Position numbers and translations under genes: made by a program. This document shows, one piece after another, positions 51,524 through 60,194 of a DNA stretch of 64,000 bases (positions within the stretch are counted from its first letter, which is position 1; the number at the start of each line of letters is the position of its first letter). Source of the stretch: JAGREO01 sp020446285 (GTDB lineage: Bacteria; Pseudomonadota; Alphaproteobacteria; Geminicoccales; Geminicoccaceae); assembly GCA_041398005.1 (NCBI GenBank), contig JAWKVP010000002.1:124001-188000 (forward strand). Reading direction: 5' to 3'. The notes beneath the pieces are model-generated. The model worked only from the letters and a program-made list of their open reading frames with translations, was not told the DNA's origin and made no database searches.

Positions 51524-51799
51524 TCACGGCCCCGGTTCGGCCGCGCGCCAGCCCAACACCCGAAATCCGCCTCTGGCCGGCAGAATCCCGATCGTGAGAA
51601 TTGAACGGCGCCCGGCGGCGGTGCGCAATGCAAATTCGATCCGGGGCGGACTCGTCTTCAACAGATAGGGAAGCCGATGCACCTCGACGATTTCGGGATC
51701 ATCGCGAAGACGTCTTGACAAGTCTTCCTCGCTCGAAGCGGCTGCTACCAACGCCTTCCATCGCGCCGGCAGTGGTGGCCATGTCGATGTCGCGTCCAT
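51524..51799 (-). CDS. Small hypothetical protein downstream of the trypsin-like protease
   Basis: A 91-residue frame with codon use like real genes here. It starts 9 bases after the protease stop on the same strand, so co-transcription is likely. Content is mixed alpha/beta (WKALVAAASSEEDLSRRLRD, then IEFALRTAAGRRSILTIGIL). No signal peptide, membrane helix or known motif. It may be a partner or inhibitor of the protease, but that is only suggested by position. Confidence 0.5.
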   Translation of the reverse strand: MDATSTWPPLPARWKALVAAASSEEDLSRRLRDDPEIVEVHRLPYLLKTSPPRIEFALRTAAGRRSILTIGILPARGGFRVLGWRAAEPGP

Positions 51800-51808
51800 C
51801 GGACATGC

Positions 51809-53566
51809 TCATGAAGGCAGAATGACGAGGAAACCCACGTCTTCCTTTTTGTGCTTGCCGTCATTCGCCTCTTCCTCCTGGAGACGAAGATCGAAGCCAT
51901 CCCTGGTGATTTTCCGCTGACGCGTCACGACAGCTTCGGATCCATCGAAAGTCTGAACATGACTGAATACCAGGGGCGCCTCGCTGAATCCGGTGAAATC
52001 GACCCGTTTCCACTGATTGTCGATCCGCTCGCGACCAACCTGAACCCGCCGGTTGCCTGCAAGCGTATGGCTGCCGCGCTCCATGACGATATAGCTGACG
52101 GTTTCGGCGGCATGTCCCTGGTCGAGATAGTCCCACTCCTCGATCTGCACCTCGAAATGCTCACGCTTGACTCGACGCAGACGGGTATGACAGGGCTGGT
52201 CGCCCGCATAGGTCGTGACCTGAGCAAAGACAACGGGATCACCGAAGCGTCTGCTGAATGACACCCGTTGCCATTGCTTGCCATCGCTCTGACGTATGCG
52301 CAGGCTGCCGGCCTCGCCGATCGCCACGCCCGAGGCATCCTTGATCGGCCCATGTCCGACAGCAAGATAGCCGACGGTCTCGGCAGCATGATATTCTTCG
52401 GAGTCCTTTGATGTTTCCTCCTCGACCTTGACGTCGAATCGTGTCGTGCCCGATGGTTTGAGGCGCAGGCCGGCCGGATCGGAGCCGTTGAAACTCTGCA
52501 TCGCGACAATCACCGCCGGCAGCTTTTCATGCGAGCCGGCGAGCGTGATGCGGTGCCAATTGTCGGTCACCTCGTCTCCGGTGCGACCTGCTTCCAGGGC
52601 GGCGATATCATCCCCCGGCTGATGGATCAAATGTGCGAGTTCGGTGATGCGGGTGCAGTCCTCGCCGTTGCAACCGGAGCTTGGACAGACATTGGATACC
52701 CAGCAATCACCCGCCATCACGAAATCGGTCTCACCCCGCACGAGGATGCCCTCGACCTCATGCGTGTCGCTATTGAACACCGGTGAGCCGGAGTTGCCGC
52801 CATAGGTATCAAGATTGGCAACGAAATAGGCAGCCGGCGTGTTGCTGCGCACCCTGGCTCCACCAGCCACCTTGAGCGGCAACCCGGCCGGATGGCCGAT
52901 GACGTGCACGGCCTGGTTGTCGGCTATGGTGCCGCTGCGACGAACGGGCGCCACGCGATGACCGGCAACCGAACGATCGAGCCTGACCAGCGCCCAGTCT
53001 GGGCCACTGCCATCCAGCACCCGACCGACAATAGCGGCACCGGCATAAATCTCGCTGTTGGCGATCGCGGTCACCGGGTTGGTGGCGCTGGCCATCTGGA
53101 ATCCGAATACGAAGCGGATATCGGCAATTCCGATTTCGTCAACGCAATGCGCGGCGGTGGCGATCAGATCCTCGCCGACCAGAAATCCCGTGCAGAACGC
53201 ACCAACAGGTTGCTGGCGGAACGCTTCACCGTCGCAAAGATCATAGGTTTCACCGAAGTTCTGCGTAGCGAGCATCGATGTCCCGTCGCGATTGTCACGA
53301 ATGTCCGAACTGAAGAACAGGCTCACCACGGTGTCGGCGTCATCGCGCAGGGCCTGATCCGTGACCTCGAACAGATCCTGACGATCATCGACGCCATAGA
53401 TGACCTTCTGCCGTACACGCAGCTCCTCGATCAGTTCGCCGACAGGCTCGCTCGGCAGCCCTTCGGGCGGTGTTTTCTGCTCTGCAGTCCCCCGTCTGGA
53501 CCGACGCCGAAGCTCGTTCAGGATCTCGTCATCACTGTATTGCGAAAACTTCTGCGCATCCGGCAC
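51809..53566 (-). CDS. Trypsin-like serine peptidase with three C-terminal tandem repeats
   Basis: A 585-residue protein starting at GTG. An N-terminal charged region (1-75) without a visible signal peptide leads to a V8/trypsin-like domain (about 80-300) with an intact triad: H140 in TAAHC, D190 in PDWALVRLD and S259 in GGNSGSPVF. The C-terminal 250 residues hold three related units of about 75-80 residues (about 335, 430 and 515 onward), each with W-x-R-(V/I), a P-x-V core, an F-x-V acidic strand and AETVGYLAVG-like end. They resemble beta-sandwich carbohydrate-binding (H-type lectin-like) repeats, but this is tentative. Lack of an export signal is odd for such a peptidase. Confidence 0.8.
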   Translation of the reverse strand: MPDAQKFSQYSDDEILNELRRRSRRGTAEQKTPPEGLPSEPVGELIEELRVRQKVIYGVDDRQDLFEVTDQALRDDADTVVSLFFSSDIRDNRDGTSMLATQNFGETYDLCDGEAFRQQPVGAFCTGFLVGEDLIATAAHCVDEIGIADIRFVFGFQMASATNPVTAIANSEIYAGAAIVGRVLDGSGPDWALVRLDRSVAGHRVAPVRRSGTIADNQAVHVIGHPAGLPLKVAGGARVRSNTPAAYFVANLDTYGGNSGSPVFNSDTHEVEGILVRGETDFVMAGDCWVSNVCPSSGCNGEDCTRITELAHLIHQPGDDIAALEAGRTGDEVTDNWHRITLAGSHEKLPAVIVAMQSFNGSDPAGLRLKPSGTTRFDVKVEEETSKDSEEYHAAETVGYLAVGHGPIKDASGVAIGEAGSLRIRQSDGKQWQRVSFSRRFGDPVVFAQVTTYAGDQPCHTRLRRVKREHFEVQIEEWDYLDQGHAAETVSYIVMERGSHTLAGNRRVQVGRERIDNQWKRVDFTGFSEAPLVFSHVQTFDGSEAVVTRQRKITRDGFDLRLQEEEANDGKHKKEDVGFLVILPS

Positions 53567-53821
53567 CGGCCATACCTCTCTGCTGGAAGAATCGAGACAA
53601 AGTTGTTGACCCGGTTAGATCTCGTAGAAAAAACACAAAAATGAAAGTCGAAAATTATCACTCCAAATCTCCCACTAAGAGAAAATTCAATTTTGATAAA
53701 TGTTACTTGGATTTCCTTATCCTTGATAAATCTATGCATCACCGTCTCGATGCCCAGCCGTTCTGGCCAGCCTCTGAGCCCGCTCGAATGGACGAGAACG
53801 GTCAAAATCGGTGATCTGGTT
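53567..53821. other. AT-rich region upstream of the protease gene with a 9-bp direct repeat
   Basis: About 255 bases, much more AT-rich than the genome around it, between the GGCT-like gene and the protease. TTGATAAAT occurs twice (53693-53701 and 53723-53731), 30 bases apart, about three helical turns, on the side from which the protease would be transcribed. It probably holds the protease promoter and a possible operator. No convincing gene is present. Confidence 0.5.
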
Positions 53822-54499
53822 TCAGGCCGGACCGTCCAGCGTTGCAAGACGTTCGGTCATTTTGCTTCGATAGGCCTGGTCCTCGACGATTCGTTGCACG
53901 AAATGCGTGAATTCGGCTTCCGGTGCCAGTCTGTTGCCGACATGGCGGAGGACGGCTCGTTGCGTGAGCCGGGGAAGGACGGATCCGGTGCTCGCGATTT
54001 CGGCCATGCGAACGGGGTTACCCCGCATCGACAACGGTCCGCGACGGCTTTCGTAGACACCGACCGGCACGTCGATCGGTCGTCCGTCCGTGGTAATCGC
54101 GAAATCGTCCCTTACGCGGTAATCGTAGTTCGTGCCGACATTCTCGGTCTCGTGCATTCGCCTGAGCTGGTCCGGATCGAGCCAGGTCAGAAAGGCGAAG
54201 GCGCGCGCGCCGGGTACCCTGTGGCTGGTTGCCGGAAGCGAGCCATAGGTCGTGAAATGCGCGGAAAAGACGATCACATGATCCTCGAGGATGGCCTGCG
54301 ACACCGGAATGGGTCCGCCCTTCGTGCCGAACTTGCGCGCAAGCTGAACAGGCGAGGCATTCGATCCAAGGGCCAGCACGGGCTGTCGCCCGGCGATATC
54401 CAGCGGCCCTTCCTCTTGTTTTCCGGCGACGAAAACGAAACTCTCGAGAGGCGTGTCGAACGGATAGGCCGCAGCCCTTTCAGTGAGTTCGCAAGTCAT
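53822..54499 (-). CDS. Gamma-glutamylcyclotransferase-like protein
   Basis: A 225-residue protein. The stretch VLALGSNASPVQLARKFG resembles the GSN motif at the start of gamma-glutamylcyclotransferase (GGCT)-fold proteins, and FLTWLDPDQLRRMHETENVG supplies a plausible acidic residue. GGCT-fold enzymes release 5-oxoproline from gamma-glutamyl substrates. The frame extends further upstream, but ATG 54499 (MTCELTERA) is where the protein-like sequence begins. Upstream DNA is AT-rich. The link to glutamyl chemistry would fit the GS-like gene next to it, though homology here is weak. Confidence 0.55.
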   Translation of the reverse strand: MTCELTERAAAYPFDTPLESFVFVAGKQEEGPLDIAGRQPVLALGSNASPVQLARKFGTKGGPIPVSQAILEDHVIVFSAHFTTYGSLPATSHRVPGARAFAFLTWLDPDQLRRMHETENVGTNYDYRVRDDFAITTDGRPIDVPVGVYESRRGPLSMRGNPVRMAEIASTGSVLPRLTQRAVLRHVGNRLAPEAEFTHFVQRIVEDQAYRSKMTERLATLDGPA

Positions 54500-54584
54500 G
54501 GTGCCAAATTTCTGCAATAGAGACTTGGCCAGATATAATGACAAAACACAGGAATGGATCAAGTTCCGGATGAGAAATGTGGTC

Positions 54585-54622
54585 AAAAAAAACGAAGCAG
54601 AAAGTTGTGTTTTCTGCCTTCG
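54585..54622 (-). terminator. Intrinsic terminator for the glutamine-synthetase-like gene
   Basis: Read on the minus strand, CGAAGGCAGAAA pairs with TTTCTGCTTCG (one bulged base) around a 7-base loop, and is followed by eight T. On the plus strand the A8 run is at 54585-54592. It lies about 160 bases after the stop of the minus-strand gene ending at 54786 and separates it from the GGCT-like gene. Confidence 0.8.
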
Positions 54623-54785
54623 CTCTTTCGCGAAATTCTGACAGACGACGGCAGTCGGTCCGGATCGCATGTTCGTGGCCGACTTCTTCCGAAAGCAACT
54701 TCGCGACTGGAAGCGATGCTGCCGGCTTCCTGAAATGACAACGTGAAAGGCCATGACAGGCGCGCTTGCCGTTGCTGTCGCCGGA

Positions 54786-56195
54786 TCAGATGCCGTAATA
54801 CAGTTCCATTTCGGCCGGTGTCGGCAGACGGGCGATGCGTTCGATCTCGTACCGTTTGACTTCGAGATACCCCTCGATCATCTCATAGTTGAAGATATCG
54901 TCACGGGTGAGGAAGTCGTGATCCTGTTCGAGGGCGACGAGTGCCTCGTCGAGCGAACGGCAGGCGACCGGGATGCCTTCGAGTTCCTCGGGTCTGAGAT
55001 CGTAGAGATTGCGATCCATGGCATCGCCGGGCTCCAGCCTGTTCTCGATACCGTCGATGCCGGCGAGGAGGATGGCGGTAAGTGCCAGATAGGGATTGGC
55101 GCTCGGATCGGCGAAACGGCATTCGACACGTTTGCGTGCCGGCTGGTCGGCGAACGGAATGCGAAGTGCCGCCGAGCGGTTGTGCGCGGCGTAGGCGAGC
55201 AGCGTCGGCTCGTCGAGTCCCGATTGCAGGCGCTTGTAGCTGTTGGTCGTGGGATTGGTGAACGCATTCAGGGCGCGCGCGTGATGGAGGATACCGGCGA
55301 TGAAGGCGAGGCATGTCTGGGACAGATCGGCATAGCCCTGTCCGGCGAAGACCGGTTTGTCGCCCTGCCACAGGGAGAGGGCGAGGCTCATGGATGCTCC
55401 GGGCTCACCCGCCATGGGCTTTGCCATGAAGGTGGCCGACTTGCCATAGGAGGCGGCGACCTGATGCACGACGTATTTGAGCATCTGCAACCGGTCCGCC
55501 GTCGCCAGCAGCCCGCCGCGTCCCATGGCGAGCATCTGCATGCATGCGGCGGGTCCGTGCTCGTGACGGAGTTCCGCGAAACCGAGCGAGCGCAGGACGG
55601 TCGTGATCTCGGCGCGGATATCGACGTGGTGATCGGCCGGAGGCAGGCTCAGGCTTGCCGCACCGGGCGCCGGCCTGTGTCCGGTATGTCCGCTGATGTG
55701 CTGAAGCGCGTCGGCCGTCCGGCTCTCGCTCGATTCCAGCGAGAAGGAACTTCGCATGGGGCCGTGTTCGATGCGCACATCGTCGAACAGGAAAAAGCCG
55801 ATCTCGGCGCTGGCGATCATGGAGTTGAAGCCGGTCGCCTCGGCGAGCGCCGTCTCGGCGCGCCTTGCCGTCGATCGTGGATCGCGCTCGTAATCCATGG
55901 CCGCCGCCGGCTCGAGCGTGTCGCAGAGAAGCACGAGCGTCGGCTGTGCCGCAAACGGGTCGGCCCAGTCGGTGGCAAGATCGGGCCGGAGCAGAAGATC
56001 GCTGTCGGCCACGTCCCGCCAGCCGGGAACGGCAGCGCCGTCGATCAGGATGCCGCGCTTGAGGATCTCTCCGGTCACGCTTTTCGCTTCCACGGATGTG
56101 TGACGCCAGCGACCGGTAAGGTCGGTGAAACGCAGATCGACGGTTCTCACCCCCTCATCCTCGATCCGCGCCATGATTCGCGCCGCATCCGTCAT
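54786..56195 (-). CDS. Glutamine synthetase family protein lacking several metal ligands (probable pseudoenzyme)
   Basis: A 469-residue protein with type I GS architecture and the GlnA-like NPTTNSYKRL, RVECRFADPSANPYL and NLYDL regions. Y398 aligns with the adenylylation tyrosine. Against the well-known GS numbering, however, the E-P-E metal site reads E131-I-G133, so one Glu is lost; the second loop HE (E212) lacks the later Glu (E220 position Q or M); and GSGMHCHQS becomes GASMSLALS (about 266-274), removing the H269-type ligand. The flap glutamate is Asp-like (GLDEP). Catalysis of ATP-glutamate-ammonia ligation therefore looks unlikely. It may bind a nucleotide or regulate. Start at 56195 is supported by the family N-terminus. 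Confidence 0.85.
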   Translation of the reverse strand: MTDAARIMARIEDEGVRTVDLRFTDLTGRWRHTSVEAKSVTGEILKRGILIDGAAVPGWRDVADSDLLLRPDLATDWADPFAAQPTLVLLCDTLEPAAAMDYERDPRSTARRAETALAEATGFNSMIASAEIGFFLFDDVRIEHGPMRSSFSLESSESRTADALQHISGHTGHRPAPGAASLSLPPADHHVDIRAEITTVLRSLGFAELRHEHGPAACMQMLAMGRGGLLATADRLQMLKYVVHQVAASYGKSATFMAKPMAGEPGASMSLALSLWQGDKPVFAGQGYADLSQTCLAFIAGILHHARALNAFTNPTTNSYKRLQSGLDEPTLLAYAAHNRSAALRIPFADQPARKRVECRFADPSANPYLALTAILLAGIDGIENRLEPGDAMDRNLYDLRPEELEGIPVACRSLDEALVALEQDHDFLTRDDIFNYEMIEGYLEVKRYEIERIARLPTPAEMELYYGI

Positions 56196-56408
56196 TCCAC
56201 ACTCCCTGTCTGAACGAGCCTTCCTGCTGCTATGTATGCTCGTGCATCCTGCAAGCCAAGCGCAACGGTCGGCGTTTCCCCGCCATGCCGACAGATCGCC
56301 TCGATCGATGCGCCGGCTGGAAGGGGACTTGTTTCGGGGCGCTGCGGTCCACACCTTTCAGCAGATATGACGGGGACGGCATCTCTCATGAACCACAGTC
56401 GCGGAACG

Positions 56409-56816
56409 ATGGACGATCCAGCCGGTAAGTCCTCTGATCACCGGGCGAAGGGTGTCGAACGGCTGAAATACCTCGCCACCCTTCTGGACGACCGTTTCCG
56501 GCTGCCCGGAACGGAGCTGCGCTTTGGTCTCGACGGGCTGATCGGCCTCGTGCCGGGTATCGGCGACACGATCACTTCCGGGCTCGGCCTGCTCATTGTC
56601 GGCGAGGCCTGGCGGCTCGGCTGCCGCAAGCGCACACTGGCGAGGATGATGGGAAATCTCGGTGTCGACTGGCTCACGGGCCTCGTGCCGCTCGTCGGCG
56701 ACCTCTTCGATTTCGGCTTCAAGAGCAATCGCCGCAACGTCGCTCTCGTGATCGAGGAAATCGAGCGCGAAATCGAAACCGCGGCAAGGCGGGTCGATCG
56801 TTCGGGAACGGGGTAG
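56409..56816 (+). CDS. DUF4112-family membrane-associated protein
   Basis: A 135-residue protein beginning near RLKYLATLLDDRFRLPGTEL and continuing FGLDGLIGLVPGIGDTITSG, which is the DUF4112 signature. A second amphipathic/hydrophobic stretch is WLTGLVPLVGDLFDFGFKSN. Upstream in-frame ATGs at 56367 and 56388 exist; 56409 is preferred by weak GGAACG spacing. Function unknown; the family often lies beside membrane-lipid genes, as here, 6 bases before a lipid kinase. Confidence 0.8.
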   Translation: MDDPAGKSSDHRAKGVERLKYLATLLDDRFRLPGTELRFGLDGLIGLVPGIGDTITSGLGLLIVGEAWRLGCRKRTLARMMGNLGVDWLTGLVPLVGDLFDFGFKSNRRNVALVIEEIEREIETAARRVDRSGTG

Positions 56817-56822
56817 AGCATC

Positions 56823-57719
56823 ATGTCGACGTCACGAGGATCATGTCTCCTGCTGATCAACCGGGCTTCCCGATCCGGGCAGGACTCGTTCGACGAGGCG
56901 ACGGCGCGCCTGCGACGGGCCGGCTTCACGCTCGACATCCCGGACATTCCCGATCCGCAGGCATCGCGCGATGCCATCGCCCGGAGCGACGCCGGACTGA
57001 TCGTCGTGGGAGGCGGTGACGGAACGATATCGTCGGTAGCCGGCGCGCTGATCGAGGCGCGGCGCAAGGTGGGCCTCCTTCCACTCGGGACGGCCAACGA
57101 TCTTGCCCGTTCGCTCGGCATACCCGCGCGTCTCGAACAGGCCGTTGACGTGATTTCCGCCGGTGTCTCGCGGCCGATCGACATTGGCGTGGTCAATGGC
57201 AAGTATTTCTTCAATGCCGTGACGCTCGGCCTCGGCCCGGAGGTGAGACGGTTTCACGAATCCAGCGAGAAACAGCGCTGGGGCGTTCTCAACTATCCGC
57301 GCGCCATTCTCCAGACCATGCGTGACAGGACCTATTTCCATGCCGATATCACCGCCGGTGACGAGCACAGGAAGGCGCGTCTGCTACATGTCGGCATCGT
57401 CAACGGACGGTATCACGGCGGCGGGCTGCCGGCACACCGGGATGCCACGATCGACGACGGGATCCTCCATCTCTACGCCGTCAGGGCGGCGACGCCGCTT
57501 CGCTATGTAAAGCTGCTTCCGTCGTTGCTGACCGGGAGCAGTAACAATGAGGATATCCTGCGCATGGCTGGCGAGACGATCAGGATCGTGACCCGTGAGC
57601 CGATGCCCGTTACGGGTGATGGCGAGGAAGTGTGTCATACCCCGCTCGAACTTTCATGCAGGCCCGGCGCACTGACCATGATGGTTCCGGGCGACCTTGC
57701 CGAACTGTCAACGGATTGA
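56823..57719 (+). CDS. Diacylglycerol/lipid kinase family protein (YegS-like)
   Basis: A 298-residue protein of the diacylglycerol kinase catalytic fold. The nucleotide motif GGGDGTISSVAGALIE is at about 62-77, preceded by LLINRASRSGQDSF and followed by LGTANDLARSL, both standard for the family. C-terminal EVCHTPLELSCRPGALTMM closes the second domain. It phosphorylates a lipid substrate, not determined here. Directly downstream of the DUF4112 gene and likely in the same transcript. Confidence 0.9.
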   Translation: MSTSRGSCLLLINRASRSGQDSFDEATARLRRAGFTLDIPDIPDPQASRDAIARSDAGLIVVGGGDGTISSVAGALIEARRKVGLLPLGTANDLARSLGIPARLEQAVDVISAGVSRPIDIGVVNGKYFFNAVTLGLGPEVRRFHESSEKQRWGVLNYPRAILQTMRDRTYFHADITAGDEHRKARLLHVGIVNGRYHGGGLPAHRDATIDDGILHLYAVRAATPLRYVKLLPSLLTGSSNNEDILRMAGETIRIVTREPMPVTGDGEEVCHTPLELSCRPGALTMMVPGDLAELSTD

Positions 57720-57748
57720 AACGACGGATTCCGCGCTGGTGCATCGAT

Positions 57749-57775
57749 CCAGACAGATCATACTGATCTGTCTGG
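57749..57775. repeat. 12-bp perfect inverted repeat upstream of terC
   Basis: CCAGACAGATCA (57749-57760) and TGATCTGTCTGG (57764-57775) are exact complements around TAC, and outer arms GCATC/GATGC (57741-57745, 57783-57787) extend the fold. Another short pair, CTAGTG (57800-57805) and CACTAG (57839-57844), lies closer to terC. The stem has no downstream U-tract. It could be an operator, or part of a structured leader before terC. Confidence 0.6.
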
Positions 57776-57932
57776 AAAAATTGATGCAAAAACAAGGAGC
57801 TAGTGTACGGGTGAATGAACGAAGTGAATGCGCCTGAGCACTAGGCATCGAAAGAACCGCTCGTGGCATCCAGCCTTGAGCCTGTGGTCCACCCATCTCG
57901 CCGCAAGACGCGACATTCATGGAGAAAAGGGA

Positions 57933-58661
57933 ATGCTCGAGCTTCTCAACGATCCCGGTGTATGGGCGAGCTTCGGCACGCTCGTATTGCTGGAGATCAT
58001 TCTCGGCGTCGACAATATCATCTTCATATCGATCATCGCCGGTCGCCTGCCAGAGGAACAGCGCCCGCGCGCCCGCTATCTCGGGCTCTCCGGAGCGCTG
58101 GTGATGCGCATCGCGCTTCTGGCCTCGATCAGCTGGATCATGGGGCTGACGGCCAGCGTCATCTCTGTTTTCGGTATCGATTTTTCCTGGCGGGACCTGA
58201 TCCTGCTCGGCGGCGGCCTGTTCCTGATCTACAAGGCAACCGGCGAGATCTATGTGGAAGTCGAGGGGCAGCATGAGGAAGGCTCGAAGTCCGGCAACGC
58301 CACCTTTTCCGCCGTCATTGCCCAGATCATCATGGTCGATCTGGTATTCTCGATCGATTCGGTCATCACCGCGGTCGGCATCGCCGATCACATCGAGGTC
58401 ATGATTGCCGCCGTCATCATCTCGGTGATCGTGATGATGGTTGCCGCGACGCCGATTGCAGCCTTCATCGAGCGGCATCCGTCGATGAAGATGCTGGCCC
58501 TTGCGTTCCTCGTCATGATCGGCATGGCGCTCATGGCCGACGGCATGCATTTCCATGTCGAGCGTGGTTTCATCTACTCGGCCATGGTCTTCTCGCTGTT
58601 CGTCGAGATACTCAATCTCGTTCGCGGCAAACGGGCGAGAAAGCGCTTCATGCAGCCCTGA
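57933..58661 (+). CDS. TerC family integral membrane protein
   Basis: A 242-residue protein with about seven helices. The signature LEIILGVDNIIFISIIAGRL is at about residues 20-39 and the second acidic helix has MVDLVFSIDSVITAVG, the aspartates thought to bind metal ions. TerC/Alx/MntY proteins export manganese or protect exported metalloproteins. GAAAAGGG precedes the ATG. The about 210-base leader upstream contains strong hairpins; many TerC genes are riboswitch controlled, but the known Mn-riboswitch motif is not seen here. Confidence 0.92.
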   Translation: MLELLNDPGVWASFGTLVLLEIILGVDNIIFISIIAGRLPEEQRPRARYLGLSGALVMRIALLASISWIMGLTASVISVFGIDFSWRDLILLGGGLFLIYKATGEIYVEVEGQHEEGSKSGNATFSAVIAQIIMVDLVFSIDSVITAVGIADHIEVMIAAVIISVIVMMVAATPIAAFIERHPSMKMLALAFLVMIGMALMADGMHFHVERGFIYSAMVFSLFVEILNLVRGKRARKRFMQP

Positions 58662-58712
58662 GCCGGCAGCACGCAGGAAAGCACCGTCGCCGGATCGGCG
58701 TGACGCCGCCGG

Positions 58713-60038
58713 TCAGGCGACGGTCTTGCTGTCGAGGATATCGAGGCAGCGCAGCACCTCGACCGACGCCTTCTCGACCTCCCCGATATGCGCGAGTGCT
58801 GTAGTGAGATCGCCATTCTCGAAGGCACTGGCGGCGCGAATGCCGCTGTCATGCACTCTTGCGTGATGTCGTTCCATCTCGGCGAATATGGGCTCGTTGC
58901 GCCACGGATCGGCCTGCTCGCTGTAATACCATTTTCCAAGACGGCAGGAGTGATGGTCGGAAAGCTCGTCAGCCCTGAGCGATGTGCGGTTGACGGCCAT
59001 GTCCACCAGTTTCTTCTTCCATGCGACATGGTCCGCCTTGGCGAGCTTGATGATCTTGCCGGGCAGATTGATGTCGTCGAAATTGCCCATGGACCCGAGA
59101 AACTCGCGCTGCAGCGTATCCATGCCATCGATCAGCTGCGACACGCTGTCCGTATTGTCGGCCGTGCGCCCGGCGATGCCATTGATCGCCGAAGCGACCT
59201 CGGAGGCTGCCGAATCCTGCTCCTCGAGGATCGTGGCGATGTTGCTCATCCGTTCATCGATCGCGCGAACCTGTTCATCGATGAGCGTCATGGATGCGGT
59301 CAGATCGGCGATCGACTGTTCGCCGCGTGCGACATCCTCGCAGCCATTCTGCATGATCTCGACCGTGTTGCGCATCTCCTGCTGAAGTCTCGCGATGTTG
59401 GCCCGAATGCTCTCGGTCGCGCCCGACGTCTGGTCACTCAGCGCCTTGACCTCGCTGGCAACGACAGCGAACCCCCGCCCCGCCTCGCCGGCACGGGCTG
59501 CCTCGATGGTGGCGTTCAGTGCCAGAAGATTGGTCTTCTTGGCGATATCGGCGATGGTATCGACAATCGTTCCGATCTCGCGCGAACTCTCCGCGAGGTG
59601 GTCGATACGCTCGCTGGTCGAACGGATGGAGCCGGTGATCGTCTGCATCGCGTGTGATACCGCCTCGCCGTTCATCATGCCCTGTCCGACGCCGCCGAGC
59701 GCGTCATTGGCCTGGTTGGCGGCTCCCCTCGACTGTTCGGAGATCTGCGCCACCGAGGCGACCATCTGGACCATTGCCGCCGCGATGCTCTGGGAGCGGT
59801 CGTCGGTATCGCGTGCATTGTCGAGAATGCGCGCGGCGCGGATGGTGGCTTCCATGTTCAGCGTGCTGTGACTGACGATATCGTCCAGCCGGCGGTCCAT
59901 GTCGGCACGCCACACATCGCGCAGGGTTTCGAGACGGCGGCCGAGGCCGGAATCATCGAATGTTACCGTGAAATCGCCATCAATCAGCCGGTCAAGCTGC
60001 TTCAGGGTCTCGGGTGAAACGCGTTCGCCACGGCTCAT
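58713..60038 (-). CDS. Soluble methyl-accepting chemotaxis protein with C-terminal CZB domain
   Basis: A 441-residue chemoreceptor without any membrane segment. The signalling tip is in the middle (DIAKKTNLLALNATIEAARA, about 165-184), and the C-terminal zinc-binding CZB domain (about 330-430) has its ligands: H in KADHVAWKKKL, H and C in SDHHSCRLGKW and H in ERHHARVHDSG. CZB receptors sense zinc and hypochlorous acid through the Cys. Predicted cytosolic, signalling to CheA and the flagellar motor encoded elsewhere in the window. Convergent with terC, 51 bases between stops. Confidence 0.92.
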   Translation of the reverse strand: MSRGERVSPETLKQLDRLIDGDFTVTFDDSGLGRRLETLRDVWRADMDRRLDDIVSHSTLNMEATIRAARILDNARDTDDRSQSIAAAMVQMVASVAQISEQSRGAANQANDALGGVGQGMMNGEAVSHAMQTITGSIRSTSERIDHLAESSREIGTIVDTIADIAKKTNLLALNATIEAARAGEAGRGFAVVASEVKALSDQTSGATESIRANIARLQQEMRNTVEIMQNGCEDVARGEQSIADLTASMTLIDEQVRAIDERMSNIATILEEQDSAASEVASAINGIAGRTADNTDSVSQLIDGMDTLQREFLGSMGNFDDINLPGKIIKLAKADHVAWKKKLVDMAVNRTSLRADELSDHHSCRLGKWYYSEQADPWRNEPIFAEMERHHARVHDSGIRAASAFENGDLTTALAHIGEVEKASVEVLRCLDILDSKTVA

Positions 60039-60194
60039 CGTGTTCTCCGGATGAAAATCGACGGGATGTAGGTAGTAAAATCCGGTTAAGAATATGTAAA
60101 AGGCTTAAAAACCTTTGATTGGCAAATAAAATAGACTATATTCCTTTTCATGTTCATGACAAGCTTGCGCCTCTGCCGGGCGAAACGGTCCCCG
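60039..60194. promoter_or_regulatory. AT-rich promoter region upstream of the chemoreceptor
   Basis: About 155 AT-rich bases. On the minus strand TTGCCA and an AT-rich TTTTACATATTC segment about 17-19 bases later form a plausible promoter for the chemoreceptor gene. TTAA occurs twice here but with a 15-base gap, so not a standard CtrA site. A small stem AAAGG/CCTTT lies between the two elements. Confidence 0.45.

Noticed and set aside
57775..57932. Manganese (yybP-ykoY) riboswitch before terC
   Set aside because: The conserved GGGGAGUAG-type and partner sequences could not be found; only unrelated hairpins are visible.
60060..60120. CtrA site upstream of the chemoreceptor
   Set aside because: The two TTAA elements are 15 bases apart instead of 7.
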